Part shown: positions 1 through 7,789 of the stretch, piece by piece
Layout of the letters: each line of letters opens with the position of its first letter
Numbering within the stretch: position 1 is the stretch's first letter
From: Rhizobium subbaraonis
GTDB lineage: Bacteria > Pseudomonadota > Alphaproteobacteria > Rhizobiales > Rhizobiaceae
DNA length: 64,000 nucleotides
Reading direction: 5' to 3'
NCBI RefSeq assembly: GCF_900220975.1
Contig: NZ_OBQD01000004.1
Span: 121,234 to 185,233 of the forward strand
The notes under the pieces: generated by a model
Database searches by the model: none
Told to the model about the DNA's origin: nothing
What the model saw: only the letters and a program-made list of their open reading frames with translations
Program-made: the position numbers and the translations under genes

Positions 1-1
1 T

Positions 2-107
2 GTGCAGGCCGGGTGATCCCCCTCCGCCCGTCCGCCCTTGCGCCTTGCACCCCCCGGTCTCGGCGACGGCCAGGGTTGCAGCGCAGCGCTGCGCTCCAAC
101 CCAGACC
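2..107. repeat. 106-bp direct repeat, copy A, leader of the ParB-like gene
   Basis: Identical base for base, as I read it, to 7668-7773. In both places it ends shortly before a coding region (ParB-like here, DUF932 there), so it is probably a shared promoter/leader block. Positions 73-102 form a long near-perfect palindrome described separately. A duplication maintained without divergence suggests either a recent copy event or a sequence-specific binding role. Confidence 0.9.
73..102. promoter_or_regulatory. 30-bp near-perfect palindrome, candidate operator
   Basis: GGGTTG and CAACCC flank a perfect 16-bp palindrome (AGCGCAGC / GCTGCGCT), with one C:C mismatch on each side. It lies 21 bases before the ParB-like start codon and recurs at 7739-7768 before DUF932. 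ParB-family proteins bind palindromic sites, so autoregulation by the adjacent gene is plausible but is inference. It could also form an RNA hairpin in the leader. Confidence 0.55.
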
Positions 108-123
108 AATGAGGAAAAAGACC

Positions 124-2196
124 ATGACGACCAATGCACAGATCACGACCGTTGCCGAACATGGCGAAACGGTTTTCATCCCGCTCAACAAGCTCAAGAA
201 GCACCCGAAGAATGCCCGCAAGACCCCGCATAGCGAGGCGTCTATCGAGGGGAAAGCGGCGAGCATCGCCGCCAAGGGGATGCTGCAAAACCTTGTGGTG
301 GAGCCGGAAGCGAACGCGGAGGGGGAGCCAACCGGCTTCTATCTGGTCAGCGTCGGAGAAGGCCGCAGGCTGGCGCAGCTTCTGCGCGTCAAGCGCAAGG
401 AGATCAAGAAGACCGAGCCGATCCGCTGCGTTATCGACACCGCGAACGACGCGGCAGAGATCAGCCTTGATGAGAACGTCAACCGCGAGAACCTGCATCC
501 CGCCGATGAATTTGAACGCTTCCGCGAGCTTTCGGAAAATCGCGGATGGGGCGCGGAGGAAATCGCGGCCCGGTTCGGTAAGTCCGCGCATGTGGTGAAG
601 CAGCGGCTTCGCCTCGGCGCTGTCAGCCCCAAGCTGATTCAGGTTTACCGCGATGGCGGGCTGACCATGGACCAGTTGCAGGCGTTCGCCATCACCGACG
701 ACCACGACCGGCAGGAGCAGGTTTTTGAAAACCTGTCCCATAATCGCGAGCCGTGGATCATCCGCCGCGACCTGACCGCCTGCAATGTGGCGGCTTCGGA
801 TCGGCGGGCGGTGTTCGTCGGCGCGGAAGTCTATACCGAGGCGGGCGGCAACATCATCCGCGACCTGTTCACCGAGGATCGCGGCGGCTTCTACGAGGAT
901 GCCGCGCTGCTGGACCGGCTTGCGCTGGACAAGCTGGAAAGGACCGCCGCCGAGGTTCAGGAGGCAGAAGGGTGGAAATGGGCTTCGGCCTATATCGACT
1001 GGCCTCACGCCCACGGCATGCGCCGCACCTATCCGCAGCCGGTGGAGCTTTCCGAGGAACAGGAAGCCGCCTACGAAGCCGCGCAGGAGGAACTTGAGCG
1101 CCTGTCAGCGGAATGGCAGGACGCAGATGCGGACCTCCCGCCCGAAGTGGATCAGCGTCTTGCGGAGCTTGAAGCCGAGATCGAGCGGATCGACGGGCTG
1201 CGCTATGCCTACGATCCAGACGAGATCACGCGAGGCGGCGTTTTCGTGGTTCTGAACCATGATGGGGAAGCCCGCATCGAGCGCGGTTTCATCCGTGCCG
1301 AGGACGAGGCCCCGGAGCCGGAGGAAGCCGAAAGCGCAGACGGCGGCACCATCATCGACGGGGTGCGCGTCAACGCCGATGGCGAAATCATCGGGGAAGA
1401 CGGCGAATATGACGAGGACGGGAACCACATTTCCGCGCTCGACGCCGAGGACGAGGAAGCGGAGGAAGACGGCAAGCCCCTGTCGGACTCGCTCATCCGC
1501 GACCTGACCGCCCATCGCACCCTTGCCTTGCGTCTCGCCCTTGGCGAGCAGCCGGACATGGCCTTGATCGCCGTTATCCATGCCCTTGCCGCGCAGACCT
1601 TCTATCGCGGTGGAGGGGATGCCCACGCCCTCGAAATCCGCCCGATCAGCGCCAGCCTTGGCGGACATGCGGACGGCATCGAGGACACGGCGGCGGCGAA
1701 GGCGCTGGCGGATCGTCATGCCGGATGGGCGGCGGACATGCCCCGCGACGTGGCCGATCTTTGGGGCTTCATCGCCGGTCTGGACCATGCCAGCGTCATG
1801 GCGCTGTTCGCCCATTGCGCCGCGCAGACCGTCAACGCCCTCAAGCTGCCATGGGAGCAGAACAAGCGTCACGCCCATGCAACGGCGGACAGGTTGGCGA
1901 CGGCGGTTGCGCTCGACATGACGGCGCATTGGACGCCGACCGTTCGGGCCTATTTCGGGCGCGTCACCAAGGCCCATATCCTTGACGCCGTGCGGGAGGC
2001 GCTTGGCGACGAGGCGGCGGAACGCATCGCGGACAAGAAGAAGCCGGAAATGGCGGAAGCGGCTGAACAGCTTCTGGCCGGAACCGGCTGGCTCCCGCCG
2101 ATCCTGCGCACCGAGCGGCCCGCATGGCTGGCGGTGGACGAGCAGCCGGAAGCTCCCGCCATGGAGGACGAGCCTTTCGCCGTGGCGGCGGAATGA
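124..2196 (+). CDS. ParB/RepB-like nuclease-domain protein
   Basis: About 690 residues from the ATG at 124, chosen because a GAGGAAAAAG ribosome-binding site precedes it; an upstream in-frame start would read through the repeated leader. The N-terminus has a ParB/Srx-type domain (roughly residues 17-110, starting VFIPLNKLKKHPKNARKTP) and then a helix-turn-helix region (GWGAEEIAARFGKSAHVVKQ). The remainder is long, with an acidic linker around residues 430-460 and a helical C-terminal third. It is much longer than chromosomal ParB. Such proteins are common in ICE and plasmid accessory regions; a role in DNA binding or regulation is likely, true partitioning unproven. It is not beside parA, which lies 12 kb away. 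Confidence 0.8.
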   Translation: MTTNAQITTVAEHGETVFIPLNKLKKHPKNARKTPHSEASIEGKAASIAAKGMLQNLVVEPEANAEGEPTGFYLVSVGEGRRLAQLLRVKRKEIKKTEPIRCVIDTANDAAEISLDENVNRENLHPADEFERFRELSENRGWGAEEIAARFGKSAHVVKQRLRLGAVSPKLIQVYRDGGLTMDQLQAFAITDDHDRQEQVFENLSHNREPWIIRRDLTACNVAASDRRAVFVGAEVYTEAGGNIIRDLFTEDRGGFYEDAALLDRLALDKLERTAAEVQEAEGWKWASAYIDWPHAHGMRRTYPQPVELSEEQEAAYEAAQEELERLSAEWQDADADLPPEVDQRLAELEAEIERIDGLRYAYDPDEITRGGVFVVLNHDGEARIERGFIRAEDEAPEPEEAESADGGTIIDGVRVNADGEIIGEDGEYDEDGNHISALDAEDEEAEEDGKPLSDSLIRDLTAHRTLALRLALGEQPDMALIAVIHALAAQTFYRGGGDAHALEIRPISASLGGHADGIEDTAAAKALADRHAGWAADMPRDVADLWGFIAGLDHASVMALFAHCAAQTVNALKLPWEQNKRHAHATADRLATAVALDMTAHWTPTVRAYFGRVTKAHILDAVREALGDEAAERIADKKKPEMAEAAEQLLAGTGWLPPILRTERPAWLAVDEQPEAPAMEDEPFAVAAE

Positions 2197-2244
2197 AGGA
2201 TGGGCCGGGATCGCATCAGCGGTCCCGGCCTGCCACCCGGAAAA

Positions 2245-2277
2245 ATCCGGCCGCGCGGCTTCCCCGCGCGGCCGGAT
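2245..2277. terminator. Strong hairpin after the ParB-like gene
   Basis: A perfect 14-bp stem (ATCCGGCCGCGCGG / CCGCGCGGCCGGAT) with a 5-base loop. A run of five A precedes it, so it has the classical GC stem plus U tract only on the minus strand. A second 8-bp stem (GGCCGGGA 2203-2210 / TCCCGGCC 2223-2230) lies just upstream. It probably ends or attenuates ParB-gene transcription. Confidence 0.55.
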
Positions 2278-2377
2278 GACCTCGACAGAACAGGAACACA
2301 TCGGCACATATCGGAACGTGCAGCGGCCATCATGGCGATTGCACGAAAGGCGGTGCCGTCAGCAAAGGTGAAACATC

Positions 2378-2794
2378 ATGGTCGCCGTCATGTTCATGAG
2401 CGTTGCGCTGGTCGTGCTTCTCTGCGTCCTCGCCTACAATCTCGCCGTCTATGCGCTGCCCTTTTTCGTAGGACTGGCCGCGGCACAATTCGCCTACGAG
2501 ACCGGCGCTGGCCTGATCGGTGCGGGACTCGTCGGCCTGTTCTCGGCGGGTGCCGCCTTTGGCATTCTGGCCGGGCTGTTCGAGACGATCCGTTCGCCTG
2601 TCATCCGCCTGATCGTCGCGCTGATCTTCGCAGCGCCCGCCGCCGTCGCGGGCTATGCTCTGGTCTATGGCGTCACCAAGGAAGCCGTCCCGTCCGACAT
2701 CTGGCGGCAAATCTTCTGTATCGCTGGCGGCGGATTCGTCGGCTTCTCTGCCTTGGCGCGGCTGGTTAACGGTGTCGGCCAGCCCGCGAGATAA
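2378..2794 (+). CDS. Small integral membrane protein of unknown function
   Basis: 138 residues, very hydrophobic. About four membrane segments are visible: residues 1-28 (ending LAYNLAVYAL), about 30-48, about 50-70 and about 75-100, followed by a soluble tail (KEAVPSDIWRQ...) with a last hydrophobic stretch. I recognise no family. It sits between the ParB-like gene and a toxin-antitoxin pair on an ICE. Coding is supported by length and coherent membrane character; function is unknown. Confidence 0.6.
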   Translation: MVAVMFMSVALVVLLCVLAYNLAVYALPFFVGLAAAQFAYETGAGLIGAGLVGLFSAGAAFGILAGLFETIRSPVIRLIVALIFAAPAAVAGYALVYGVTKEAVPSDIWRQIFCIAGGGFVGFSALARLVNGVGQPAR

Positions 2795-2834
2795 GGGCTT
2801 GGAACCGACTGGCAGACCAAGGCGACGGCCAATC

Positions 2835-2863
2835 TTGACATGATAAGGAATATTCCTTACATT
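2835..2863 (+). promoter_or_regulatory. Promoter with operator palindrome for the PrlF/YhaV operon
   Basis: TTGACA (2835-2840) and TACATT (2858-2863) are spaced by 17 bases. The spacer holds a perfect 16-bp palindrome, TAAGGAATATTCCTTA (2844-2859), which overlaps the -10. The start codon at 2892 follows. This is the expected layout for autorepression by an AbrB-fold antitoxin or antitoxin-toxin complex. Confidence 0.7.
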
Positions 2864-2891
2864 CCACTCGACCGATTTATGGAGGCCCGCC

Positions 2892-3227
2892 ATGGGAGCG
2901 CTGCTGAAAGAAGAAAGCACCATCACCGCCAAGGGACAGACCACCGTGCCGAAGTCCGTTCGGCAGGCGCTGGGCGTTGACTATGGTGGACGCATTGCCT
3001 TTCTCATTGATGAGCAGCATCGCGTCTATGTCCAGAAGGCCGAGATTGAAGAAACCGCCGATCCCGTGATCGATCGCTTTCTCGAATTTCTCGCGCGGGA
3101 CATGGCGAAGCACCCCGAGAAGTCTGTTCTTCCGTTCCCGCAATCCTTGCTCGACCGGGCTGTTACCCTGACGGCGGGCATGACGGTCGATCTCGATGCC
3201 GAGATCAAGGGGGACGTTTCGATCTGA
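2892..3227 (+). CDS. prlF: AbrB-family antitoxin, PrlF/SohA type
   Basis: 111 residues, the usual PrlF length. The N-terminal swapped-hairpin AbrB signature is clear (STITAKGQTTVPKSVRQALG, residues 9-28). PrlF neutralises the YhaV ribonuclease and represses its own operon. The toxin gene begins one base after this stop codon. A promoter with an embedded palindrome lies directly upstream. The pair probably stabilises the ICE in its host. Confidence 0.88.
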   Translation: MGALLKEESTITAKGQTTVPKSVRQALGVDYGGRIAFLIDEQHRVYVQKAEIEETADPVIDRFLEFLARDMAKHPEKSVLPFPQSLLDRAVTLTAGMTVDLDAEIKGDVSI

Positions 3228-3228
3228 C

Positions 3229-3720
3229 ATGCCGACGATCAATGGCTGGACGGTCCTCGCACACCCTCTCTTTCTCGATCAGTGGGAAAAGCTGATCGAG
3301 GCGGTCGACGCGCTCAAGGCGAAGAAACCGGACGATTATCAGAAATCCGCCGACGCCAAGTTGCTTGCGTCCTTGGTCCAGCTCGTCACCGTCAATGTGC
3401 CATCGGACCCGACAGCATCCATCTATCGGCAAGGCGCGACTCTTGGCGATGACCGCAAGCACTGGTTTCGCGCCAAGTTCGGCAATGGTCGTTTCCGGCT
3501 CTTTTTCCGCTACAGCAGCACCAGCAAGGTCATCATCTTCGCCTGGGTGAACGACGAAAACAGCTTGCGGACCTACGGCTCCAAAACGGATGCCTATAAG
3601 GTCTTCAAGGGGATGCTGGATGACGGCAATCCCCCCGACGATTGGGACGCGCTGCACAAAGAGGCTTCCGACGCCAAGGCCGTTGCACGGCTGGAAAAAG
3701 CCTCGCCCCCGAATCCATGA
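3229..3720 (+). CDS. yhaV: YhaV-family toxin (RNase), PrlF partner
   Basis: 163 residues from the ATG at 3229, which follows the prlF stop after a single base; an earlier in-frame start would lie inside prlF. It opens INGWTVLAHPLFLDQWEKLI and has a HWFRAKFGNGRFRLFFRYSS core, both characteristic of YhaV. YhaV is a ribosome-dependent mRNA interferase, held inactive by PrlF. Length and context fit an intact toxin. The tail after residue 150 is variable in the family. Confidence 0.88.
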   Translation: MPTINGWTVLAHPLFLDQWEKLIEAVDALKAKKPDDYQKSADAKLLASLVQLVTVNVPSDPTASIYRQGATLGDDRKHWFRAKFGNGRFRLFFRYSSTSKVIIFAWVNDENSLRTYGSKTDAYKVFKGMLDDGNPPDDWDALHKEASDAKAVARLEKASPPNP

Positions 3721-3930
3721 CGAATGCTGTTGAACGTCACAGAATTGGGCGTTGCCCTCCGGGCCGGGCTTTCGGCTGCGCCGGAACCACGCCAAGGGCG
3801 CGTTTCCGCCATTCGGCTTCAATCCCATAACGCAAGGGGTGGCGGCGGACATTTCGCGGGAAGCTCCCATCCGGTTGGTGAGGCGGTCTCGGGAGCCGGT
3901 CACTGTCGCCACGGCAGCCCCATGATGACG

Positions 3931-4205
3931 TTAGGCTTTCCGTCCGCTTCGACGGGCGGGGCGGATCAGCGCCAGAAAGCTCGGATCATCCGCTTGGCGA
4001 GGGAGTGCGTGTCGCCCCGCAAACGGTTTTCCGGCCACACCGAGCACGCCAGCACCGGCGAAGGTCAGACGAAGCCGTGCCCGCCGACGCCCCGTTGGTA
4101 TCATACGAACTTGGCCTTGACGTTGAGGGTCAGGGTGGAAAGGACCGCACCCAAGGCGACCGGCGCAGCGTCCCCGATCCCGGCGAGGCGCAGGACGGCC
4201 GCCAT
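3931..4205 (-). pseudogene. Degenerate DUF736 copy, inverted relative to the intact gene
   Basis: Read on the minus strand from an ATG at 4205, the start region matches that of the intact DUF736 gene at 4482. It then gives [11 protein letters not shown] (identical to the intact protein) before a stop near 4101. A second frame continues with ...QADDPSFLALIRPA, matching [13 protein letters not shown]. At least one frameshift and one stop are present, so it is a decayed paralogue. The rest of 3721-4481 shows no other gene. Confidence 0.65.
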
Positions 4206-4481
4206 TGCCGTATTCCCGCGATTTCCTGAAACGGGCGCTCCATTCGCGTCCTCGATTGGCACGGTCTGACCGAAGACCGGCTTCGCCTCGCTCGTCTTCC
4301 CGCAACGTCCGTCGCCAACTTTTTTCCGCCGCCTTCGGCTTTGCATCGCGAACCAAAAAAGCCGTCGTCGGCCGCCTTCCACGTTGTTCCAGCCCCGAGG
4401 GGTGCGGGGCCGATCGTCCCCGGTCTCACGACCACCATCGAGGTCGCAATGGTGCGGCCCGACAGGAAAAGGAATACGACA

Positions 4482-4799
4482 ATGGCGACCATCGGCACCT
4501 TCACCCAGAACGAGAACGGCGCGGGCTTCACCGGCGCGGTCAAGACCCTGACCCTCAACGTCAAGGCCAAGTTCGTCCTCAGCGAGGCCGACAGCGAGCG
4601 CGGCCCCGACTTCCGCATCTTCGCCGGCGCTACCGAGTTCGGCGCGGCCTGGAGGAAGACCGCCCGCGAGACACAGCGCGAATACCTCTCCGTCAAGCTG
4701 GACGATCCGAGCTTCCCCGCACCGATCTACGCCAGCCTGGTCGAAGCCGAGGACGGAAAGTCCCACAACCTCATCTGGTCCCGCCGCAACGGCGACTAA
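4482..4799 (+). CDS. DUF736 family protein
   Basis: 105 residues from the ATG at 4482, preceded by GGAAAAGGAA. The sequence begins [20 protein letters not shown] and contains the family hallmark [10 protein letters not shown], then a C-terminal [14 protein letters not shown] and [13 protein letters not shown]736 proteins are small, cytosolic and nearly always plasmid- or ICE-borne; their function is unknown. A terminator follows at 4818. A decayed inverted copy lies upstream, and a divergent homologue is at 16322. Confidence 0.85.
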   Translation: MATIGTFTQNENGAGFTGAVKTLTLNVKAKFVLSEADSERGPDFRIFAGATEFGAAWRKTARETQREYLSVKLDDPSFPAPIYASLVEAEDGKSHNLIWSRRNGD

Positions 4800-4817
4800 G
4801 ACCGGCCCCCCGGAATT

Positions 4818-4847
4818 GCCCCGCTCAACCGAGCGGGGCTTCTTTTT
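4818..4847 (+). terminator. Rho-independent terminator after DUF736
   Basis: GCCCCGCTC / GAGCGGGGC stem (9 bp) with AACC loop, followed by TTCTTTTT. It lies 18 bases after the DUF736 stop. Confidence 0.85.
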
Positions 4848-4876
4848 GCTCATCTCCGCCGTCTTTCAGGAAACAA

Positions 4877-4993
4877 GGAGATCAGGATACACGGCTTTCC
4901 GGTTTTCAGGATTTGCGTATCCCGATTGGATCTTCTCCCCGTCCTCCGCTTTGCTCTGGCCGGGCGGATTGCTTGGGGGCGCTGCCCCCTGGC
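4877..4993. repeat. 117-bp imperfect direct repeat, copy A
   Basis: Aligns without gaps to 7466-7582 with about 105 of 117 identical positions by hand count. Both copies contain a GGGGGC-GCT-GCCCCC hairpin near the 3' end and the block GGATCTTCTCCCC. Neither copy is coding. It lies just downstream of the LysR stop codon. Confidence 0.8.
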
Positions 4994-5029
4994 TTCGCCA
5001 TGAACAAAGGAGAATGGCCCGCTTGGGGC

Positions 5030-5917
5030 TCAGCCATCCGGTTGGCGAAGTACCAGGCTCGCAAGAGCCAGCAGGTTGCGGAGAGGCTGACTCTGATTTC
5101 GCGGCGACCACACGGCCGAAAAGGGGATGGTTTCCGGCTCGTCGCGGATCGGCAGAAAGGCGACATTGGCGGTGTTCGCCGCAGCGCCTTCCTCGACGAA
5201 AATCGAGACGCCATGCCCGGCCGCGATCATCGACAGCAGCGCGCTACGTCCGACATCGACGCGGCGGATTGTTGGCGTCGGCCATTTTCCGGCCGAGCGC
5301 AGCACGATCAGATCGTGGACCTGCGGGCCGGTGCCGCCATGGCGGACAAGGAAGGTTTCACCCGCAAGCTGCCGCCATTCGACATCCTGCATTGCGGTCA
5401 ATGCATGCCCTGCCGGCAACGCCACCATCAGGCGGTCGCGCCAGATCACGCGGGAATTTAGATCGGGGATTTCGTGGGTGCGGGCCATGAAAGCGAGATC
5501 GAGCCTGCTTTCGCGCACCATGAGTTGCGCGTCGCGCGCGGTGCCTTCGGTGATGTGCAGGCCGACGCCCGGATGGTCGGCGTGGAAGCGCTCCAGCAGC
5601 CGGTCGAGGCAGCAGCCGGGCGTGAGCGCATGGAGGCCGATGCGAAGCTCTCCGTCCTCGCCGCGCCCCTGCATCCCGGCGGTCTGGATGGCGCGATCAA
5701 GGATGCCGATGGCGTCTTCGACCTGATCGACGAAACGGCGTCCGGCTTCGGTAAGGCGTACCCCGCGCGTGTTGCGGTCGAAGAGAATGATGCCAAGGTC
5801 TTTCTCTAGTGTCTTGATCCGAGTGCTGACGCTCGACTGGCTGACGCCGAGCGCCAGGGCGGCGCGGTGAAAGCTGAGATACTCGGCAACCGCGAGAGTT
5901 TGAATCAATGCGGTCAT
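5030..5917 (-). CDS. LysR-family transcriptional regulator
   Basis: About 295 residues from the ATG at 5917. The N-terminal winged helix-turn-helix is clear (SFHRAALALGVSQSSVSTRI, residues 14-33), followed by LFDRNTRGVRLTEAGRRF and a substrate-binding domain. Longer starts are possible because no strong ribosome-binding site precedes 5917. The protein is closely similar to the LysR regulator at 40312-41211, including LDRAIQTAGMQ and ETIPFSAVWSPRN. It is the last gene of a minus-strand row after ArsR, SRPBCC and ClpP. Its target is unknown. Confidence 0.85.
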   Translation of the reverse strand: MTALIQTLAVAEYLSFHRAALALGVSQSSVSTRIKTLEKDLGIILFDRNTRGVRLTEAGRRFVDQVEDAIGILDRAIQTAGMQGRGEDGELRIGLHALTPGCCLDRLLERFHADHPGVGLHITEGTARDAQLMVRESRLDLAFMARTHEIPDLNSRVIWRDRLMVALPAGHALTAMQDVEWRQLAGETFLVRHGGTGPQVHDLIVLRSAGKWPTPTIRRVDVGRSALLSMIAAGHGVSIFVEEGAAANTANVAFLPIRDEPETIPFSAVWSPRNQSQPLRNLLALASLVLRQPDG

Positions 5918-6053
5918 AGGAATACGCCCGCGAAGCAATGTGGTTGGTTGAGTCGAATCGGTGCTCTTGTGAATCCGCCTCCTCATCGCCCATACTTCGG
6001 TCAGGAAGTGACGGTTATCGCGTCGGCTGCCGCGCGAGTTCCCCAACGCGCGG

Positions 6054-6677
6054 TCATGCGGTGATTTCTGGTGCTGAAACGATGTCGCGTTCCGTCAGGA
6101 TGCGATCAATCAGACCCCATTCAAGCGCTTCCTCAGCGGTCATAAAGCGGTCGCGGTCCATCCCTTGCTCAAAATCCTCATAGGAGCGTTTGCAATGTTG
6201 GGCATAGAGTCGGGTCATGCGCTGCTTGGTTTTCAGGATTTCTTCGGCATGGATCAGCATGTCCGATGCCTGTCCTTGGAAGCCGCCTGACGGTTGATGA
6301 ATGAGAATGCTGGCGTTCGGTAATGCGGCGCGCTCGCCGGGTTGGCCTGCCATAAGCAGGAAAGACCCCATTGAGCGGGCTGTTCCCATGCAGAGCGTAT
6401 GAACCGGTGCTCGGATGTATCGCATGGTGTCATACATGGCGAGGCCGCTGGTGACGACGCCACCGGGGGAATTGATATAGAGTTGAATCGGCCTTTTGGG
6501 ATGCTCGGCTTCCAGGAACAGCAACTGCGCGCAGACGAGCGCGGAAACGGTGTCGTTGACCTCGCCGTTCAGGAAAATGATCCTCTCGCGGAGAAGACGG
6601 GAATAGATGTCGAAAGAGCGTTCTCCACGGCTGGATTGCTCGATGACCATAGGGACGAGTTGCATCGCTTCGCGCAT
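6054..6677 (-). CDS. clpP: ClpP-family serine protease, accessory copy
   Basis: 207 residues, normal ClpP length. The catalytic triad appears intact: Ser102 in GTARSMGSF, His127 in LIHQPSGG and Asp176 in [10 protein letters not shown], with spacing as in E. coli ClpP. A good AGGAG site precedes the start. ClpP forms a tetradecameric degradation chamber fed by Clp ATPases. No Clp ATPase is adjacent, so it would have to use host ClpA/ClpX. The usual GQAAS around the serine is GTARS here, suggesting a diverged paralogue. It probably remains catalytically competent; the substrate is unknown. Confidence 0.9.
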   Translation of the reverse strand: MREAMQLVPMVIEQSSRGERSFDIYSRLLRERIIFLNGEVNDTVSALVCAQLLFLEAEHPKRPIQLYINSPGGVVTSGLAMYDTMRYIRAPVHTLCMGTARSMGSFLLMAGQPGERAALPNASILIHQPSGGFQGQASDMLIHAEEILKTKQRMTRLYAQHCKRSYEDFEQGMDRDRFMTAEEALEWGLIDRILTERDIVSAPEITA

Positions 6678-6722
6678 GGGCGAACTCCTGTAGGTTAGGA
6701 TTTAAGGTGGCTGGCTAAAGCG

Positions 6723-7082
6723 TCAGGCAGCCAGCATCATCAACGACGCATTGCTGTTCGCCGCTGGCGGAATCTTCGGAGCCAGCCTCGTATCAGTCAG
6801 ACCGTGAACGATCCTGAGTATCGTGCCGCCGTTGGCGTCGGGCCTGACCTGAAATGTAACGATGCTCATAAGGAAGGGCGGCTCATCGTCCCGCATCCTG
6901 TAGCTGACTTCCTCGCCCGGTGCCGTGGAGATCGGCGCGGCATCCGCCAGTTCCTGCCCGGGCAGCCATTTATCCCGAAAGGCGGGAATACTGATCGCCC
7001 GCCAGACTTTTTCCGGAGGAGCGTCGAGTTCGCATTCAAGCACCAGATCTTTTTCCTGCCTTTCGGCCTCCGTCTCGCTCAT
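6723..7082 (-). CDS. SRPBCC/AHSA1-type ligand-binding protein
   Basis: 119 residues. It begins LVLECELDAPPEKVWRAISI, the first strand and helix of the START/Bet v1-like fold, and contains FRDKWLPG. The fold binds hydrophobic ligands or acts as an Hsp90 co-chaperone-like domain. Its start overlaps the ArsR stop by four bases (ATGA), so the two are co-translated. ArsR-SRPBCC pairs are a common two-gene arrangement. It is somewhat shorter than the usual ~145 residues, and the C-terminus after ILRIVHGLTD looks eroded. Confidence 0.8.
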   Translation of the reverse strand: MSETEAERQEKDLVLECELDAPPEKVWRAISIPAFRDKWLPGQELADAAPISTAPGEEVSYRMRDDEPPFLMSIVTFQVRPDANGGTILRIVHGLTDTRLAPKIPPAANSNASLMMLAA

Positions 7083-7393
7083 TGGTCCATGTCCTTTAGT
7101 AAAGCCTTCAACGCATCAATCCGGGCTGGCCAGTAAGCCCGATACTTCGCCAGCCACCCGGCTATCAGCGCGAGGCCGTCTGGATCGACCTCGTAGTTCA
7201 CGAAGCGCCCCCGCCGTTCTTCGCGGACCAGCCGCGCACTGCGCAGGACGGAAAGGTGCTGGGACATGGCCGGTTGGCTGATGTCCATGCCGTCACGCAG
7301 AGCGCTGGCGTTCATGCTGCCGCTCGCCAGCTTCTCGAAGATCGCGCGGCGAGTCGGGTCGGCCAGAGCTTTGAAAATCTCGTTCTCGATCAT
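7079..7393 (-). CDS. ArsR-family winged-helix regulator
   Basis: 104 residues from the ATG at 7393 (MIENEIFKALADPTRRAIF); a TTG six codons earlier is possible but starts inside the operator. The recognition helix region is ISQPAMSQHLSVLRSARLV. No metal-binding Cys pair is seen in the recognition helix, so it is not a classical arsenic sensor. With the downstream SRPBCC gene it forms an operon. An inverted repeat just upstream is the likely operator. Confidence 0.85.
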   Translation of the reverse strand: MIENEIFKALADPTRRAIFEKLASGSMNASALRDGMDISQPAMSQHLSVLRSARLVREERRGRFVNYEVDPDGLALIAGWLAKYRAYWPARIDALKALLKDMDQ

Positions 7394-7398
7394 ACCAA

Positions 7399-7420
7399 CA
7401 GATAAGCACAAACTTATCTG
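7399..7420. promoter_or_regulatory. Candidate ArsR operator
   Basis: An inverted repeat with 8-bp arms, CAGATAAG (7399-7406) and CTTATCTG (7413-7420), separated by six bases. It starts six bases upstream of the ArsR ATG on the minus strand, the usual place for autoregulation. Confidence 0.6.
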
Positions 7421-7465
7421 ATTCGCAACGCTTCATCTCGTTACTGCTGAATTTTCCGCAAATAG

Positions 7466-7582
7466 GGAGATCAGGAAACACATCTCTCCAGCTTTCAGGT
7501 TTTGCGTATCCTGATCGGATCTTCTCCCCGGCCTCCGCTTTGCTCCGGCCGGGCGGTTTGCTTGGGGGCGCTGCCCCCTGGC
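7466..7582. repeat. 117-bp imperfect direct repeat, copy B
   Basis: Partner of 4877-4993. Here it is followed 85 bases later by the 106-bp repeat that leads into DUF932. The copy near window position 1 may have the same upstream neighbour outside the window. No coding potential is seen. Confidence 0.8.
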
Positions 7583-7667
7583 GCGGCACAAGGGCGGCCG
7601 GGCGGTATCCCCAGCCTTCCGCGCGGGTATGTGCTTCCGCACCTTCGTCATGACTTCGATCCGCTTC

Positions 7668-7773
7668 GTGCAGGCCGGGTGATCCCCCTCCGCCCGTCCG
7701 CCCTTGCGCCTTGCACCCCCCGGTCTCGGCGACGGCCAGGGTTGCAGCGCAGCGCTGCGCTCCAACCCAGACC
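7668..7773. repeat. 106-bp direct repeat, copy B, leader of DUF932
   Basis: Identical to 2-107, including the 30-bp near-palindrome (here 7739-7768). It ends 16 bases before the DUF932 start codon. Confidence 0.9.
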
Positions 7774-7789
7774 CATAAGGATCAAGATC

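Noticed and set aside
1105-2307. 400-codon minus-strand frame opposite the ParB-like gene
   Set aside because: High-GC shadow frame; the plus-strand protein has recognisable domains and a ribosome-binding site.
7079-7411. TTG start for the ArsR regulator six codons upstream of the ATG
   Set aside because: It would place the start within the inverted repeat that looks like the operator; the ATG at 7393 gives the usual ArsR N-terminus.
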